Source of the DNA: Chryseobacterium sp.
GTDB lineage: Bacteria; Bacteroidota; Bacteroidia; Flavobacteriales; Weeksellaceae
DNA length: 62,115 bases
Reading direction: 5' to 3'
NCBI GenBank assembly: GCA_003248755.1
Contig: QFQW01000011.1
Span: forward strand, 1 to 62,115
Part shown: positions 50,318 to 57,921 of the stretch, piece after piece
How positions within the stretch are numbered: position 1 is the stretch's first letter
Layout of the letters: every line of letters starts with the position of its first letter
Made by a program: the position numbers and the translations under genes
Notes under the pieces: generated by a model
Seen by the model: the letters and a program-made list of their open reading frames with translations, nothing else
Told to the model about the DNA's origin: nothing
Database searches by the model: none

Positions 50318-51295
50318 ATGAAAAATTTCACTTCCGTTTACGATATAGCTCAATTGCAAAATACCATTGCAAAAGCTTTAAAAATAAAAGAAAATCCATT
50401 AGGAAATCCGACCAAAGGAAAAGGAAAGACAATTGGTTTGGTTTTTCTTAATTCCAGTCTCAGAACAAGATTAAGTTCACAAATCGCCGCTCAGAATTTG
50501 GGACTGAATGTTCTGGTTCTCAACGCTGCTCAGGAAGCTTGGAATCTCGAATTTGCTGACGGAACCGTAATGAACGGCGACACAGTCGAACACATCAAAG
50601 ATGCGATAGAAGTTCTGAATCAGTATTGCAACATCATTGCTGTGAGATGTTTTGCAGGAATGAAAAACAAAGAAGATGATGTGAACGAGAGTATTCTGAG
50701 CCAGTTCCTGAAACACGCTAAAGTTCCTGTCGTTTCTTTGGAATCGGCAACTCGACATCCGCTACAAAGTTTGGCAGATTGCATCACAATCACCGAAAAT
50801 TGGACAGAAAATAGAAAACCAAAAGTCGTTTTGACTTGGGCGCCTCATATCAAACCAATTGCGCAGGCGGTCGGAAATTCGTTCACAGAATGGATGCAAC
50901 AGATGGATGTTGATTTTGTGATTACCAATCCGGAAGGTTACGATTTGGATAAAAATTTCACGAAAGGTACAAAAGTGATTCATAATCAGGATGAAGCGTT
51001 GAAAGATGCGGATTTCGTGTATGTGAAAAACTGGTCTTCATTTGATGATTATGCGAATATGCCAAAAGTTGAAGGTAACTGGATGCTGACAAATGAAAAA
51101 TTAAAACTCACCAATCAGGCGAAAGTAATGCATTGTCTGCCAGTTCGTAGAAATCTTGAGCTGAGTGATGAAGTAATGGATGGCAAAAACTCAATCATCT
51201 ATCAGCAGGCAAAAAACAGAATCTTTTCTGCTCAGGTAGTTTTCAATGAAATTTTGGATGAATTGGATAAACCACAAAAGTCACAAAAGAAATAA
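50318..51295 (+). CDS. argF': N-succinyl-/N-acetyl-ornithine carbamoyltransferase
   Basis: This 325-residue enzyme carbamoylates the N-acylated form of ornithine, unlike classical ArgF. The carbamoyl-phosphate loop is SSLRTR (46-51). By ungapped comparison with the remembered Bacteroides fragilis succinylornithine enzyme, its specificity residue Pro90 corresponds to Val90 here (GDTVEHI). In published work, replacing Glu92 of the Xanthomonas acetylornithine enzyme with Pro, Ser, Val or Ala converted it to a succinylornithine enzyme, so a succinyl pathway is predicted. Other conserved segments are ESATRHPLQSLAD and MHCLPVRRN. Confidence 0.9.
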   Translation: MKNFTSVYDIAQLQNTIAKALKIKENPLGNPTKGKGKTIGLVFLNSSLRTRLSSQIAAQNLGLNVLVLNAAQEAWNLEFADGTVMNGDTVEHIKDAIEVLNQYCNIIAVRCFAGMKNKEDDVNESILSQFLKHAKVPVVSLESATRHPLQSLADCITITENWTENRKPKVVLTWAPHIKPIAQAVGNSFTEWMQQMDVDFVITNPEGYDLDKNFTKGTKVIHNQDEALKDADFVYVKNWSSFDDYANMPKVEGNWMLTNEKLKLTNQAKVMHCLPVRRNLELSDEVMDGKNSIIYQQAKNRIFSAQVVFNEILDELDKPQKSQKK

Positions 51296-51318
51296 ATAGA
51301 TTTATAATAAAAAAACTT

Positions 51319-51397
51319 AGCTGAGCGTAAGCGCCTTTGCGAACCTTAAAATATTTTCAATAATTAATAAAAACCTTTGCGCTCTTTGCGTTAAAAA
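51319..51397 (+). repeat. Dispersed repeat, copy before argB
   Basis: AGCTGAGCGTAAGCGCCTTT, AACCTTAAAATATTTTCAAT and ACCTTTGCGCTCTTTGCG, then TTAAAAAT. It ends 2 nt before the argB ATG; an almost identical copy precedes argH. Confidence 0.8.
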
Positions 51398-51399
51398 TA

Positions 51400-52191
51400 A
51401 TGCAAAAACTACATATCATAAAAATCGGCGGAACTCTCATCGATGACAAAAAAGCATTGAAAGCTTTTCTTGCGCAATTTTCAGAGATTAAAGAAGCTAA
51501 AATACTGATTCACGGCGGTGGAAAGATTGCTGAAACTTTAGCTGAAAAGCTAAAAATCAGGCAGACAATGATTGACGGGCGAAGAATCACAAATAAGAAA
51601 ACCCTGAAAGTTGTAACAATGGTCTATGCGGGCAGAATCAACAAAAACATCGTGGCAAAACTGCAAAGTTTCGATTGCAATGCGATTGGATTTTCCGGAG
51701 CGGACGGCAACGTTATCAAAGCCGAAAAAAGACAGCATCCGGAAATCGATTTTGGATTTGTTGGCGATATCGATGAAAAAAGTATCAATCACGAATTGAT
51801 TATTAATATAATAAATCTGGGTCTGGTTCCGGTGTTTTCTGCAATCACTCACGATAAAAAAGGAAATCTGTTCAACACCAATGCAGACACGATTGCCGGA
51901 ACTATCGCTCAGGCTTTATCAAAATATTTCGATACAGAATTACTGTTCTGTTTCGATAAAAATGGGGTTTTGGAAAATATTGAGGATGAAAATTCGAATT
52001 TGAAAACAATCAACAAACAAGAATTTTCTGAATTAAAATCCCAAGGAAAGCTACACAAAGGGATTTTACCAAAATTAGAGAATGCTTTCAAGGCCAAAGA
52101 AAATGGCGTTCAGAAAGTGGCTTTAATCAAAGAAGAAAAATTATCAGACCAAATAAAACTACGAAATGAAGGAACTGAAATCTGTCTTTAG
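51400..52191 (+). CDS. argB: N-acetylglutamate kinase-family protein (N-acylglutamate kinase)
   Basis: This 263-residue amino-acid kinase phosphorylates N-acylglutamate. The start MQKLHIIKIGGTLIDD and the phosphate loop HGGGKIAETLAEKL are the family signature, and TNADTIAGTIAQAL is the C-terminal ATP-binding motif. Other arg enzymes here point to succinyl rather than acetyl substrates, so the trivial name may be inexact. It overlaps the downstream deacylase gene by 26 nt. Confidence 0.93.
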   Translation: MQKLHIIKIGGTLIDDKKALKAFLAQFSEIKEAKILIHGGGKIAETLAEKLKIRQTMIDGRRITNKKTLKVVTMVYAGRINKNIVAKLQSFDCNAIGFSGADGNVIKAEKRQHPEIDFGFVGDIDEKSINHELIINIINLGLVPVFSAITHDKKGNLFNTNADTIAGTIAQALSKYFDTELLFCFDKNGVLENIEDENSNLKTINKQEFSELKSQGKLHKGILPKLENAFKAKENGVQKVALIKEEKLSDQIKLRNEGTEICL

Positions 52192-53248
52192 CAGAGAAGA
52201 ATTAACGGAAAATGCAGTCGAATTGCTGAAAAAAATCATTGCAACGCCATCTATGAGTCGTGACGAATATAACGTTTCGCTCATCATAGAAAGATTTTTC
52301 AATGAGCATCAGATGACAGTTAACCGATTCAAAAATAACATTTGGGCAACCAATAAACATTTTGATGCAGGCAAACCTTCCATTCTTCTCAACACCCATC
52401 ACGACACGGTAAAACCGAACAAAGCTTATACTTTGGACCCGTTTATTCCTGTAGAGAAAGATGAGAAATTATTTGGTTTGGGAAGCAATGATGCGGGCGC
52501 GTCTTTGGTGGCAATGGCACAGACTTTTCTTTATTTTTATGAAGCCGAAGATTTGACTCATAATCTGGTAATTGCTCTGACAGCTGAGGAAGAAATCTCT
52601 GGTTTGGACGGTATCGAAGCATTGTTCCCACAACTCCCGAATGTAGAATTAGCAATCGTAGGCGAACCAACCAAAATGAATCTTGCTATCGCAGAAAAAG
52701 GTTTATTGGTGATTGACGGGGAAATGACCGGAACACCTTCTCACGCAGCACATCCTAACAATGACAATGCGATTGTGAAATGTATGCAGGATTTGCAGAA
52801 TATTCTGGATTTCAAATTTCCAAAAATTTCGGATTATCTGGGTGAAGTGAAAGTGACTTTGTCGGTTATCAATGCGGGAACTCAGCATAACGTAGTTCCG
52901 GAAAAATGTCAATTCACTTTGGATGTGCGTGTGACAGACGAATACACGAACCGGGAAGTTTTCGAAATCATCCAGTCCCAGATGAAATCGAAACTCACGC
53001 CGAGGTCATTCCGTCTCAATTCCTCAAAAATAGAGGTCAGTCATCCGTTTGTTCAGGCTGGATTGGCGTTGGGAAGGACAACTTACGGTTCCCCGACATC
53101 TTCCGACCAGGCGATTATTCCGTGCACGTCGGTCAAGTTGGGCGTTGGCGACAGTCTGCGTTCTCACACTGCGGACGAGTTTGTTTATATCGACGAAATC
53201 CGCGAAGGTATTGATATTTACATCAAAATATTAGAAAAAATATTATAA
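52166..53248 (+). CDS. argE: M20-family deacylase (N-acylcitrulline or N-acylornithine deacylase)
   Basis: This 360-residue zinc exopeptidase of family M20 removes the acyl group in the arginine pathway. The metal ligands are visible as LNTHHDTVKPN, the bridging Asp in LGSNDAGAS, EE in LTAEEEISG and the later GEPTKMNLAIAEKG. The carbamoyltransferase acts on the N-acylated substrate, so the deacylase probably works on N-succinylcitrulline. It overlaps argB by 26 nt. Confidence 0.9.
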   Translation: MKELKSVFSREELTENAVELLKKIIATPSMSRDEYNVSLIIERFFNEHQMTVNRFKNNIWATNKHFDAGKPSILLNTHHDTVKPNKAYTLDPFIPVEKDEKLFGLGSNDAGASLVAMAQTFLYFYEAEDLTHNLVIALTAEEEISGLDGIEALFPQLPNVELAIVGEPTKMNLAIAEKGLLVIDGEMTGTPSHAAHPNNDNAIVKCMQDLQNILDFKFPKISDYLGEVKVTLSVINAGTQHNVVPEKCQFTLDVRVTDEYTNREVFEIIQSQMKSKLTPRSFRLNSSKIEVSHPFVQAGLALGRTTYGSPTSSDQAIIPCTSVKLGVGDSLRSHTADEFVYIDEIREGIDIYIKILEKIL

Positions 53249-53264
53249 ATAATTTTAAAGGTTT

Positions 53265-53370
53265 GGGCAGCTTAATCCGCCTTCCGCTCCCAATCTTTTT
53301 TGCTGACAATTTCATTTTGAATAGAACTTTAAGGTTGGCAAAAAAGGATTTCCGCTCAAGTCGGGCTGCG
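53265..53370 (+). repeat. GGGCAGCTTAATCC hairpin repeat, copy 3
   Basis: It begins GGGCAGCTTAATCCGCCTTC and ends GCTCAAGTCGGGCTGCG, 16 nt after the argE stop. The centre differs from the other two copies and is longer. Confidence 0.7.
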
Positions 53371-53425
53371 TTTCGCAAAGTTGAAGATTTGTCTTCAATT
53401 AAAAAGAATTTTAAAAGTTAATCTC

Positions 53426-53499
53426 AGCTGAGCGTCAGCGCCTTTGCGAACCTTTGTTTTCAATAAAATAAAAAATCTTTGCGCGCTTTGCGTTCAAAA
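53426..53499 (+). repeat. Dispersed repeat, copy before argH
   Basis: AGCTGAGCGTCAGCGCCTTT, then AATCTTTGCGCGCTTTGCG and TTCAAAA, ending 17 nt before argH. Confidence 0.8.
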
Positions 53500-53516
53500 T
53501 ATCAAAATATTACAGA

Positions 53517-54821
53517 ATGAAAAAAATCTGGCAAAAAGACAATACAAAAACCAATGATTTGGTCAACCAATTCACAGTCGGGAAAGACCTGGATTTTGAC
53601 GACAGATTAGCAAAATACGATGTGTTGGGTTCTATTGCCCACGCCAAAATGCTGGCAGAAGTTGGTTTGATTCGTTTGGATGAAGAGCAGGCGATTGTTG
53701 CAGTTTTGGAAGAAGTCCTTACCGACATCGAAAAAGGAAGCTTCGAAATTGATAAATCGGCAGAAGATATCCATTCACAAATCGAATCGATTCTCATCGA
53801 AAAGCTTGGCGAAACAGGAAAGAAAATCCACACTGCAAGGTCAAGAAATGACCAGGTTTTGACGGATATAAAACTATATTTATTAGATGAAATCAGAGAA
53901 ATCACTGAACTGACGGATTCGTTTTTTCAAATACTGAAAGACAAAGCGAATCAACATAAAAACGTTTTATTGCCTGGCTATACACATTTTCAGGTTGCGA
54001 TGCCTTCGTCTTTTGGATTATGGTTTGGTGCGTATGCAGAATCTCTGGTGGACGATTTGGAATTGCTGTTTGCAACGAAGAATATCATTAATAAAAATCC
54101 ACTCGGTTCGGCCGCTGGCTATGGCTCATCTTTCCCTATTGACAGAGAAAGCACAACCTATAAATTAGATTTCAGAACATTGAATTACAATGTGGTTTAT
54201 GCACAAATGACTCGAGGAAAGTCGGAAAAGTTATTAGCTAATTCGTTATCTGTTTTAGCTGGAACTTTGTCAAAATTTTCTTACGATGTTTGCCTTTACT
54301 TAAGTCAGAATTTCAATTTTATTAGTTTTCCAAAGGAATTCACGACGGGAAGCAGCATTATGCCGCACAAAAAAAATCCGGATATTTTCGAATTGGTAAG
54401 AGCAAGATGTAACAGAATTCAGTCATTGCCGAATGAATTGGTTTTGCTGACAAATAATCTACCGTCAGGTTATCACAGAGATTTGCAATTGACAAAAGAA
54501 ATCCTTTTCCCTGCGATTGACTCTTTGAAAGAATGCCTCGAAATCTTGATTTACACACTTCCAAATATCGAAGTGAAAGATAATATTCTGGACGACGAAA
54601 AGTATAAATATGTCTTCAGCGTAGAAAAAATCAACGAAGAAGTGAAAAACGGGAAATCATTCCGTGACGCTTATATCCAAATCGGACAGGAGATTGAAAA
54701 TGACATTTTTGAGTACGATTACAAAGAGCTCAATCATTCTCATCAGGGCAGTTTAGGAAATCTTTGCCTTGATGAAATTGAGTATCAGTTCAATAAAGTT
54801 CGGGATAAATTGTTGGGATAG
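53517..54821 (+). CDS. argH: Argininosuccinate lyase
   Basis: This 434-residue enzyme splits argininosuccinate into arginine and fumarate, the last step of the pathway. The fumarase-superfamily signature SSIMPHKKNP (near 280) carries the catalytic Ser loop. HTARSRNDQVLTD (near 103-115) and PGYTHFQVAMP are typical. It ends the forward arg genes; pyrB is further along but has its own promoter. Confidence 0.95.
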   Translation: MKKIWQKDNTKTNDLVNQFTVGKDLDFDDRLAKYDVLGSIAHAKMLAEVGLIRLDEEQAIVAVLEEVLTDIEKGSFEIDKSAEDIHSQIESILIEKLGETGKKIHTARSRNDQVLTDIKLYLLDEIREITELTDSFFQILKDKANQHKNVLLPGYTHFQVAMPSSFGLWFGAYAESLVDDLELLFATKNIINKNPLGSAAGYGSSFPIDRESTTYKLDFRTLNYNVVYAQMTRGKSEKLLANSLSVLAGTLSKFSYDVCLYLSQNFNFISFPKEFTTGSSIMPHKKNPDIFELVRARCNRIQSLPNELVLLTNNLPSGYHRDLQLTKEILFPAIDSLKECLEILIYTLPNIEVKDNILDDEKYKYVFSVEKINEEVKNGKSFRDAYIQIGQEIENDIFEYDYKELNHSHQGSLGNLCLDEIEYQFNKVRDKLLG

Positions 54822-54837
54822 TTTATCACAAAGGCAC

Positions 54838-54971
54838 GAAGAAATTAGTCTATTGAACCGCTTTTTAAGACACAAAGTTTACCTTCGTTAAAATTGAGAT
54901 AAATCGAAGATTTATCCTTTGCGAATTTGAGCATATTATAAGTAAAAGCTTGCGACTTTGCGTTTAAAGCA
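54838..54971. repeat. Degenerate intergenic repeat between argH and the Lrp-type gene
   Basis: It carries GACACAAAGTTTACCTTCG and GCTTGCGACTTTGCGTTTAA, fragments of the dispersed repeat family. No gene is visible. Confidence 0.4.
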
Positions 54972-55433
54972 TTAGTCCAACTTAAACTTAGTCGTTTTTT
55001 TAACTTCTGCAAGAACGATAGAACTGTGATATTGCCCAATATGAGGACTGTTTGAAATGATATTCACAGTAAAATCATTGTAAGAATTAATGTCGTTGGC
55101 AAGAATTTTTAATTGATAATCATATTCACCGGAAAGACTTGTAATTTCCTGAATTTCATCATATTTAGAAATGTAATCTTCAAATTCTTTCAAAGTTTTT
55201 TGAGATTGCTCTTTGAGGCGGACATTACAATAAACAACAATGTTGATTCCGAGTTTTTCTCGGTTCAAAATTGCAACATATTTTTCTACAACACCTTGTT
55301 TTTCAAGGTTTTTGATGCGTTCGTAAGTTGGTGTAAAAGTCAGTCCGATTTTTTCGGAGATTTCTTTTACAGATAGCGTAGAATCCTCTTGTAGAAGCTG
55401 AAGAATCAGTTTGTCTTTTTTGTCAATGCTCAT
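54972..55433 (-). CDS. Lrp/AsnC-family transcriptional regulator
   Basis: This 153-residue regulator has the N-terminal helix-turn-helix (KLILQLLQEDSTLSVKEISEKIGL) and the C-terminal RAM ligand-binding domain (VVYCNVRLKEQ, ITSLSGEYDYQLKILAND). The preferred start is the ATG at 55433 (MSIDKKDKLIL); an in-frame ATG seven codons upstream exists. It is divergent from pyrB and convergent with argH. By position it may sense an amino acid such as arginine and control these operons; that is inferred. Confidence 0.9.
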   Translation of the reverse strand: MSIDKKDKLILQLLQEDSTLSVKEISEKIGLTFTPTYERIKNLEKQGVVEKYVAILNREKLGINIVVYCNVRLKEQSQKTLKEFEDYISKYDEIQEITSLSGEYDYQLKILANDINSYNDFTVNIISNSPHIGQYHSSIVLAEVKKTTKFKLD

Positions 55434-55553
55434 ATTGATGAATGATTCTTTCAAAAGTAAAGAAAAAATTCGAAGACAACAATTCGAGAGTAGAAGTTCA
55501 TTGATTTAATATAAAATATTTTGAATAGGATTTCATAATTTAAAAAATATTGG

Positions 55554-55561
55554 TATCTTTG
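55554..55561 (+). promoter_or_regulatory. Putative -7 box TATCTTTG for the pyrB leader
   Basis: An exact TAnnTTTG match 6 nt before the leader-peptide ATG and 125 nt before pyrB, so transcription begins at the leader. Confidence 0.65.
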
Positions 55562-55567
55562 CACCCA

Positions 55568-55642
55568 ATGAATCTGGTACAGAATTTAACGACAACAACA
55601 ATTGGCAAATTTGCCGACAACAACAATATTTTTTATATTTAA
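55568..55642 (+). CDS. Leader peptide of the pyrB attenuator
   Basis: A 24-codon ORF starts right after the promoter box: MNLVQNLTTTTIGKF then ADNNNIFYI and TAA. It contains a direct repeat CGACAACAACAAT (55590-55602 and 55615-55627) around the palindrome GGCAAATTTGCC (55604-55615). Its last part is U-rich (AATATTTTTTATATT). The stop codon overlaps the terminator stem by 2 nt, so a ribosome finishing translation would cover the hairpin. This is the geometry of the E. coli pyrL-pyrBI leader, where low UTP makes RNA polymerase pause and lets the ribosome catch up. Confidence 0.7.
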   Translation: MNLVQNLTTTTIGKFADNNNIFYI

Positions 55643-55668
55643 CGAAGTCTTTTAGGCTTCGTTTTTTT
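55641..55668 (+). terminator. Attenuator (intrinsic terminator) in front of pyrB
   Basis: Stem AACGAAGTCT / AGGCTTCGTT (10 bp, one G-T pair) with loop TTT and then eight T's. It lies between promoter and pyrB (starting 55687), so it must be read through to express pyrB. Confidence 0.85.
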
Positions 55669-55686
55669 TATTTAAAAATTTGAGAT

Positions 55687-56589
55687 ATGATTAAGCTTTC
55701 CCGCACATCCACAGAGAGTATAGAGAAAATTTTACAAGAAGCGCAACAGTTTGCAGATGGAAAAATCAGCAAGATTGACGGCGATGTTTTCGCAGCGAAC
55801 CTTTTTTTTGAGAACAGCACAAGAACCAAAACAAGTTTTGAGGTTGCTCAGAAAAAGCTGGGACTTCACGTTATAGATTTTGAAGTTGATAAAAGCTCAA
55901 TTGCAAAAGGCGAAACAATGTTGGATACTATTAAAACTCTGGAAGCCATTGGTGTGGAAGTGGCCGTTATCAGACATTCTGAAAAACGTTATTACGATGC
56001 TTTGCAAGATGCAAAATTAAGCATCGTCAATGCTGGAGACGGTGTAGGAAGTCATCCTTCACAGGCCATTTTGGATGCGCTGACAATCATTCAGGAATTT
56101 GGAAAAATCGAAGGCCTTAAAATAGGAATTGTAGGCGATGTAAAACACAGTCGTGTTGCGAATTCTGATGCTGGACTGTTCAGAAGATTAGGAGCGAGAG
56201 TGTATTTCTCGGGACCAGAATTCTGGTTTGATGAAGGAATGCTTGTGAACGGAACTTATATGCAGTTCGACGACCTTATAAAAGAAGTGGATGTTTTGAT
56301 TTTGTTGAGAATCCAGCACGAGCGTCACGAGAGAACTTTCAATTTCAAATCGGAAGATTATCTGAAAAAGTTCGGGTTGACAAAAGAAAGAGAGGCGAAG
56401 ATGAAACCTACTTCAATCATTATGCATCCGGCGCCAATTAACAGAGGCGTAGAAATTGATTCGGAATTGGTTGAATGTGAAAGGTCGAGAATCTTCAAGC
56501 AAATGCAGAACGGCGTTTTTGCCAGAATGGCGATTTTGAAATATGATTTGGAAAACAAAGGATTCAAATTCATCGACTCCAAAAATTAA
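55687..56589 (+). CDS. pyrB: Aspartate carbamoyltransferase catalytic subunit
   Basis: This 300-residue enzyme makes carbamoyl-aspartate for UMP synthesis. The carbamoyl-phosphate motif is ENSTRTKTSFEVA (about 43-55), and GDGVGSHPSQAILD is the family-specific central motif near 118-131; HPAPINRGVEI closes the active site near 255. No pyrI regulatory gene is adjacent, so it is probably of the unregulated or PyrI-free type. Expression is predicted to be controlled by the upstream attenuator. A terminator follows, so carAB is mostly separate. Confidence 0.95.
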   Translation: MIKLSRTSTESIEKILQEAQQFADGKISKIDGDVFAANLFFENSTRTKTSFEVAQKKLGLHVIDFEVDKSSIAKGETMLDTIKTLEAIGVEVAVIRHSEKRYYDALQDAKLSIVNAGDGVGSHPSQAILDALTIIQEFGKIEGLKIGIVGDVKHSRVANSDAGLFRRLGARVYFSGPEFWFDEGMLVNGTYMQFDDLIKEVDVLILLRIQHERHERTFNFKSEDYLKKFGLTKEREAKMKPTSIIMHPAPINRGVEIDSELVECERSRIFKQMQNGVFARMAILKYDLENKGFKFIDSKN

Positions 56590-56599
56590 AATATTGATT

Positions 56600-56623
56600 C
56601 ACGCTTTCGGGCGTGTTTTTTTT
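56600..56623 (+). terminator. Rho-independent terminator after pyrB
   Basis: Stem CACGC / GCGTG with loop TTTCGG, followed by eight T's. Confidence 0.85.
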
Positions 56624-56660
56624 GAGTAAAATCTAAAAGTAAGTATTTAAACTTTCACTC

Positions 56661-56674
56661 TGAGCTTGTCGAAG
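56661..56674. repeat. Short repeat TGAGCTTGTCGAAG, copy 2
   Basis: Identical to the 14-mer at 2414-2427, in the pyrB-carA gap. Confidence 0.5.
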
Positions 56675-56700
56675 AGTCTGACGTTTGATAAAATTTAAAA

Positions 56701-57774
56701 ATGAAAAAGAAGTTAATATTAGAATCCGGCGAAGTTTTTTACGGAACGGGATTCGGAGCAGAGCAGGACACTGCGGGAGAAGTGGTGTTCAACACGGGAA
56801 TGACGGGTTATCAGGAACTGATTTCTGACCCAAGTTATTGCGGACAAATCGTTTGTATGACTTATCCTTTGATTGGAAATTACGGAATTAATCGTGATGA
56901 TTACGAAAGCATCGAACCGGCAATCAAAGGTTTGATTGTGAAAGAATTATGCGATTTGCCATCCAATTTCAGAACTCAAATCACTTTGGACGAATTGTTC
57001 CAAAAGAAAAATCTGTCAGGAATCTCCGGAATCGACACCAGAAGATTGACAAGAATCCTTAGAAACAAAGGCGTTGAAAAAGGAAAAATCGTCAATGCAG
57101 ATGCAGATGAAAGTGCAGTTATTGAAGAACTGAAATCAACAACTTTCCCAACCAATCAGGTAGAGACTGTTTCCACAAAAACGTCTTATGCAAGTCCGGG
57201 AAGAGGTTTCAAAGTGGTTTTGGTAGATTTCGGGTCCAAATTGGGAATCATCCGCGAATTGTCTCAAAGAAATTGTGACATCATCGTGGTTTCTCACGAC
57301 ACAACTGCAGAAGAAATCCTGCTAATGGACCCGGACGGAATAATGCTTTCCAACGGTCCCGGTGACCCGGAAGATAATGCGGAAGCTTTGGTCATGATTC
57401 AGAAATTGTTGGGGAAAGTTCCGATTTTCGGAATTTGTTTAGGTCATCAATTGATTGGCTTGGCTTGTGGAGCAAAAACTTACAAACTCAAATTCGGACA
57501 CAGAGGAGGAAATCATCCGGTTTTGGATTTAGAAAAAAATAAAGTCGCAATAACTTCGCAGAATCACGGTTATGCGATTGACCAGGAATCTTTGAAAAAT
57601 ACAGATTTAGTAGAAACTCACATCGCTTTGAATGACAGAACAAACGAAGGTGTGAAACACAAAATCCATCCTTGTTTCTCAGTTCAATACCATCCGGAAG
57701 CAAGTCCGGGTCCGGAAGATGCGAATTATCTTTTTGATGATTTTATTGAATTAATGGAGAATTTCAAAAAGTAG
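56701..57774 (+). CDS. carA: Carbamoyl-phosphate synthase small (glutaminase) subunit
   Basis: This 357-residue subunit hydrolyses glutamine and channels ammonia to CarB. The N-terminal domain starts KLILESGEVFYGTGFG. The class I glutamine amidotransferase nucleophile is Cys246 in GICLGHQ, and HPEASPG near the C-terminus supplies the His-Glu pair. It is followed by carB after 147 nt. Carbamoyl phosphate from CarAB feeds both pyrB and the ornithine-type carbamoyltransferase in this window. Confidence 0.96.
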   Translation: MKKKLILESGEVFYGTGFGAEQDTAGEVVFNTGMTGYQELISDPSYCGQIVCMTYPLIGNYGINRDDYESIEPAIKGLIVKELCDLPSNFRTQITLDELFQKKNLSGISGIDTRRLTRILRNKGVEKGKIVNADADESAVIEELKSTTFPTNQVETVSTKTSYASPGRGFKVVLVDFGSKLGIIRELSQRNCDIIVVSHDTTAEEILLMDPDGIMLSNGPGDPEDNAEALVMIQKLLGKVPIFGICLGHQLIGLACGAKTYKLKFGHRGGNHPVLDLEKNKVAITSQNHGYAIDQESLKNTDLVETHIALNDRTNEGVKHKIHPCFSVQYHPEASPGPEDANYLFDDFIELMENFKK

Positions 57775-57783
57775 AATTTCCAT

Positions 57784-57860
57784 TTGTCATTCGGAACGAA
57801 GCAAAGCGTAGTGAAGAATCTAAATACATAATTGAGATTCCTCGTTCCTCGGAATGACAA
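57784..57860. repeat. Imperfect inverted repeat between carA and carB
   Basis: TTGTCATTCGGAACGAAGC on the left and CTCGTTCCTCGGAATGACAA on the right are inverted copies, with AGAATC / GAGATTC nearer the centre. It has no T-run, so it looks like a dispersed repeat or mRNA-processing hairpin rather than a terminator. Confidence 0.6.
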
Positions 57861-57921
57861 GGCAACGCAAAAATAGAAATCTTCCGACTTCCATCATCGG
57901 ACTTCGGACAAAAAAGTAAAA

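Noticed and set aside
57784..57860. Terminator between carA and carB
   Set aside because: The inverted repeat has no T-run and its arms are separated by a long loop; carB is expected to be co-expressed with carA.
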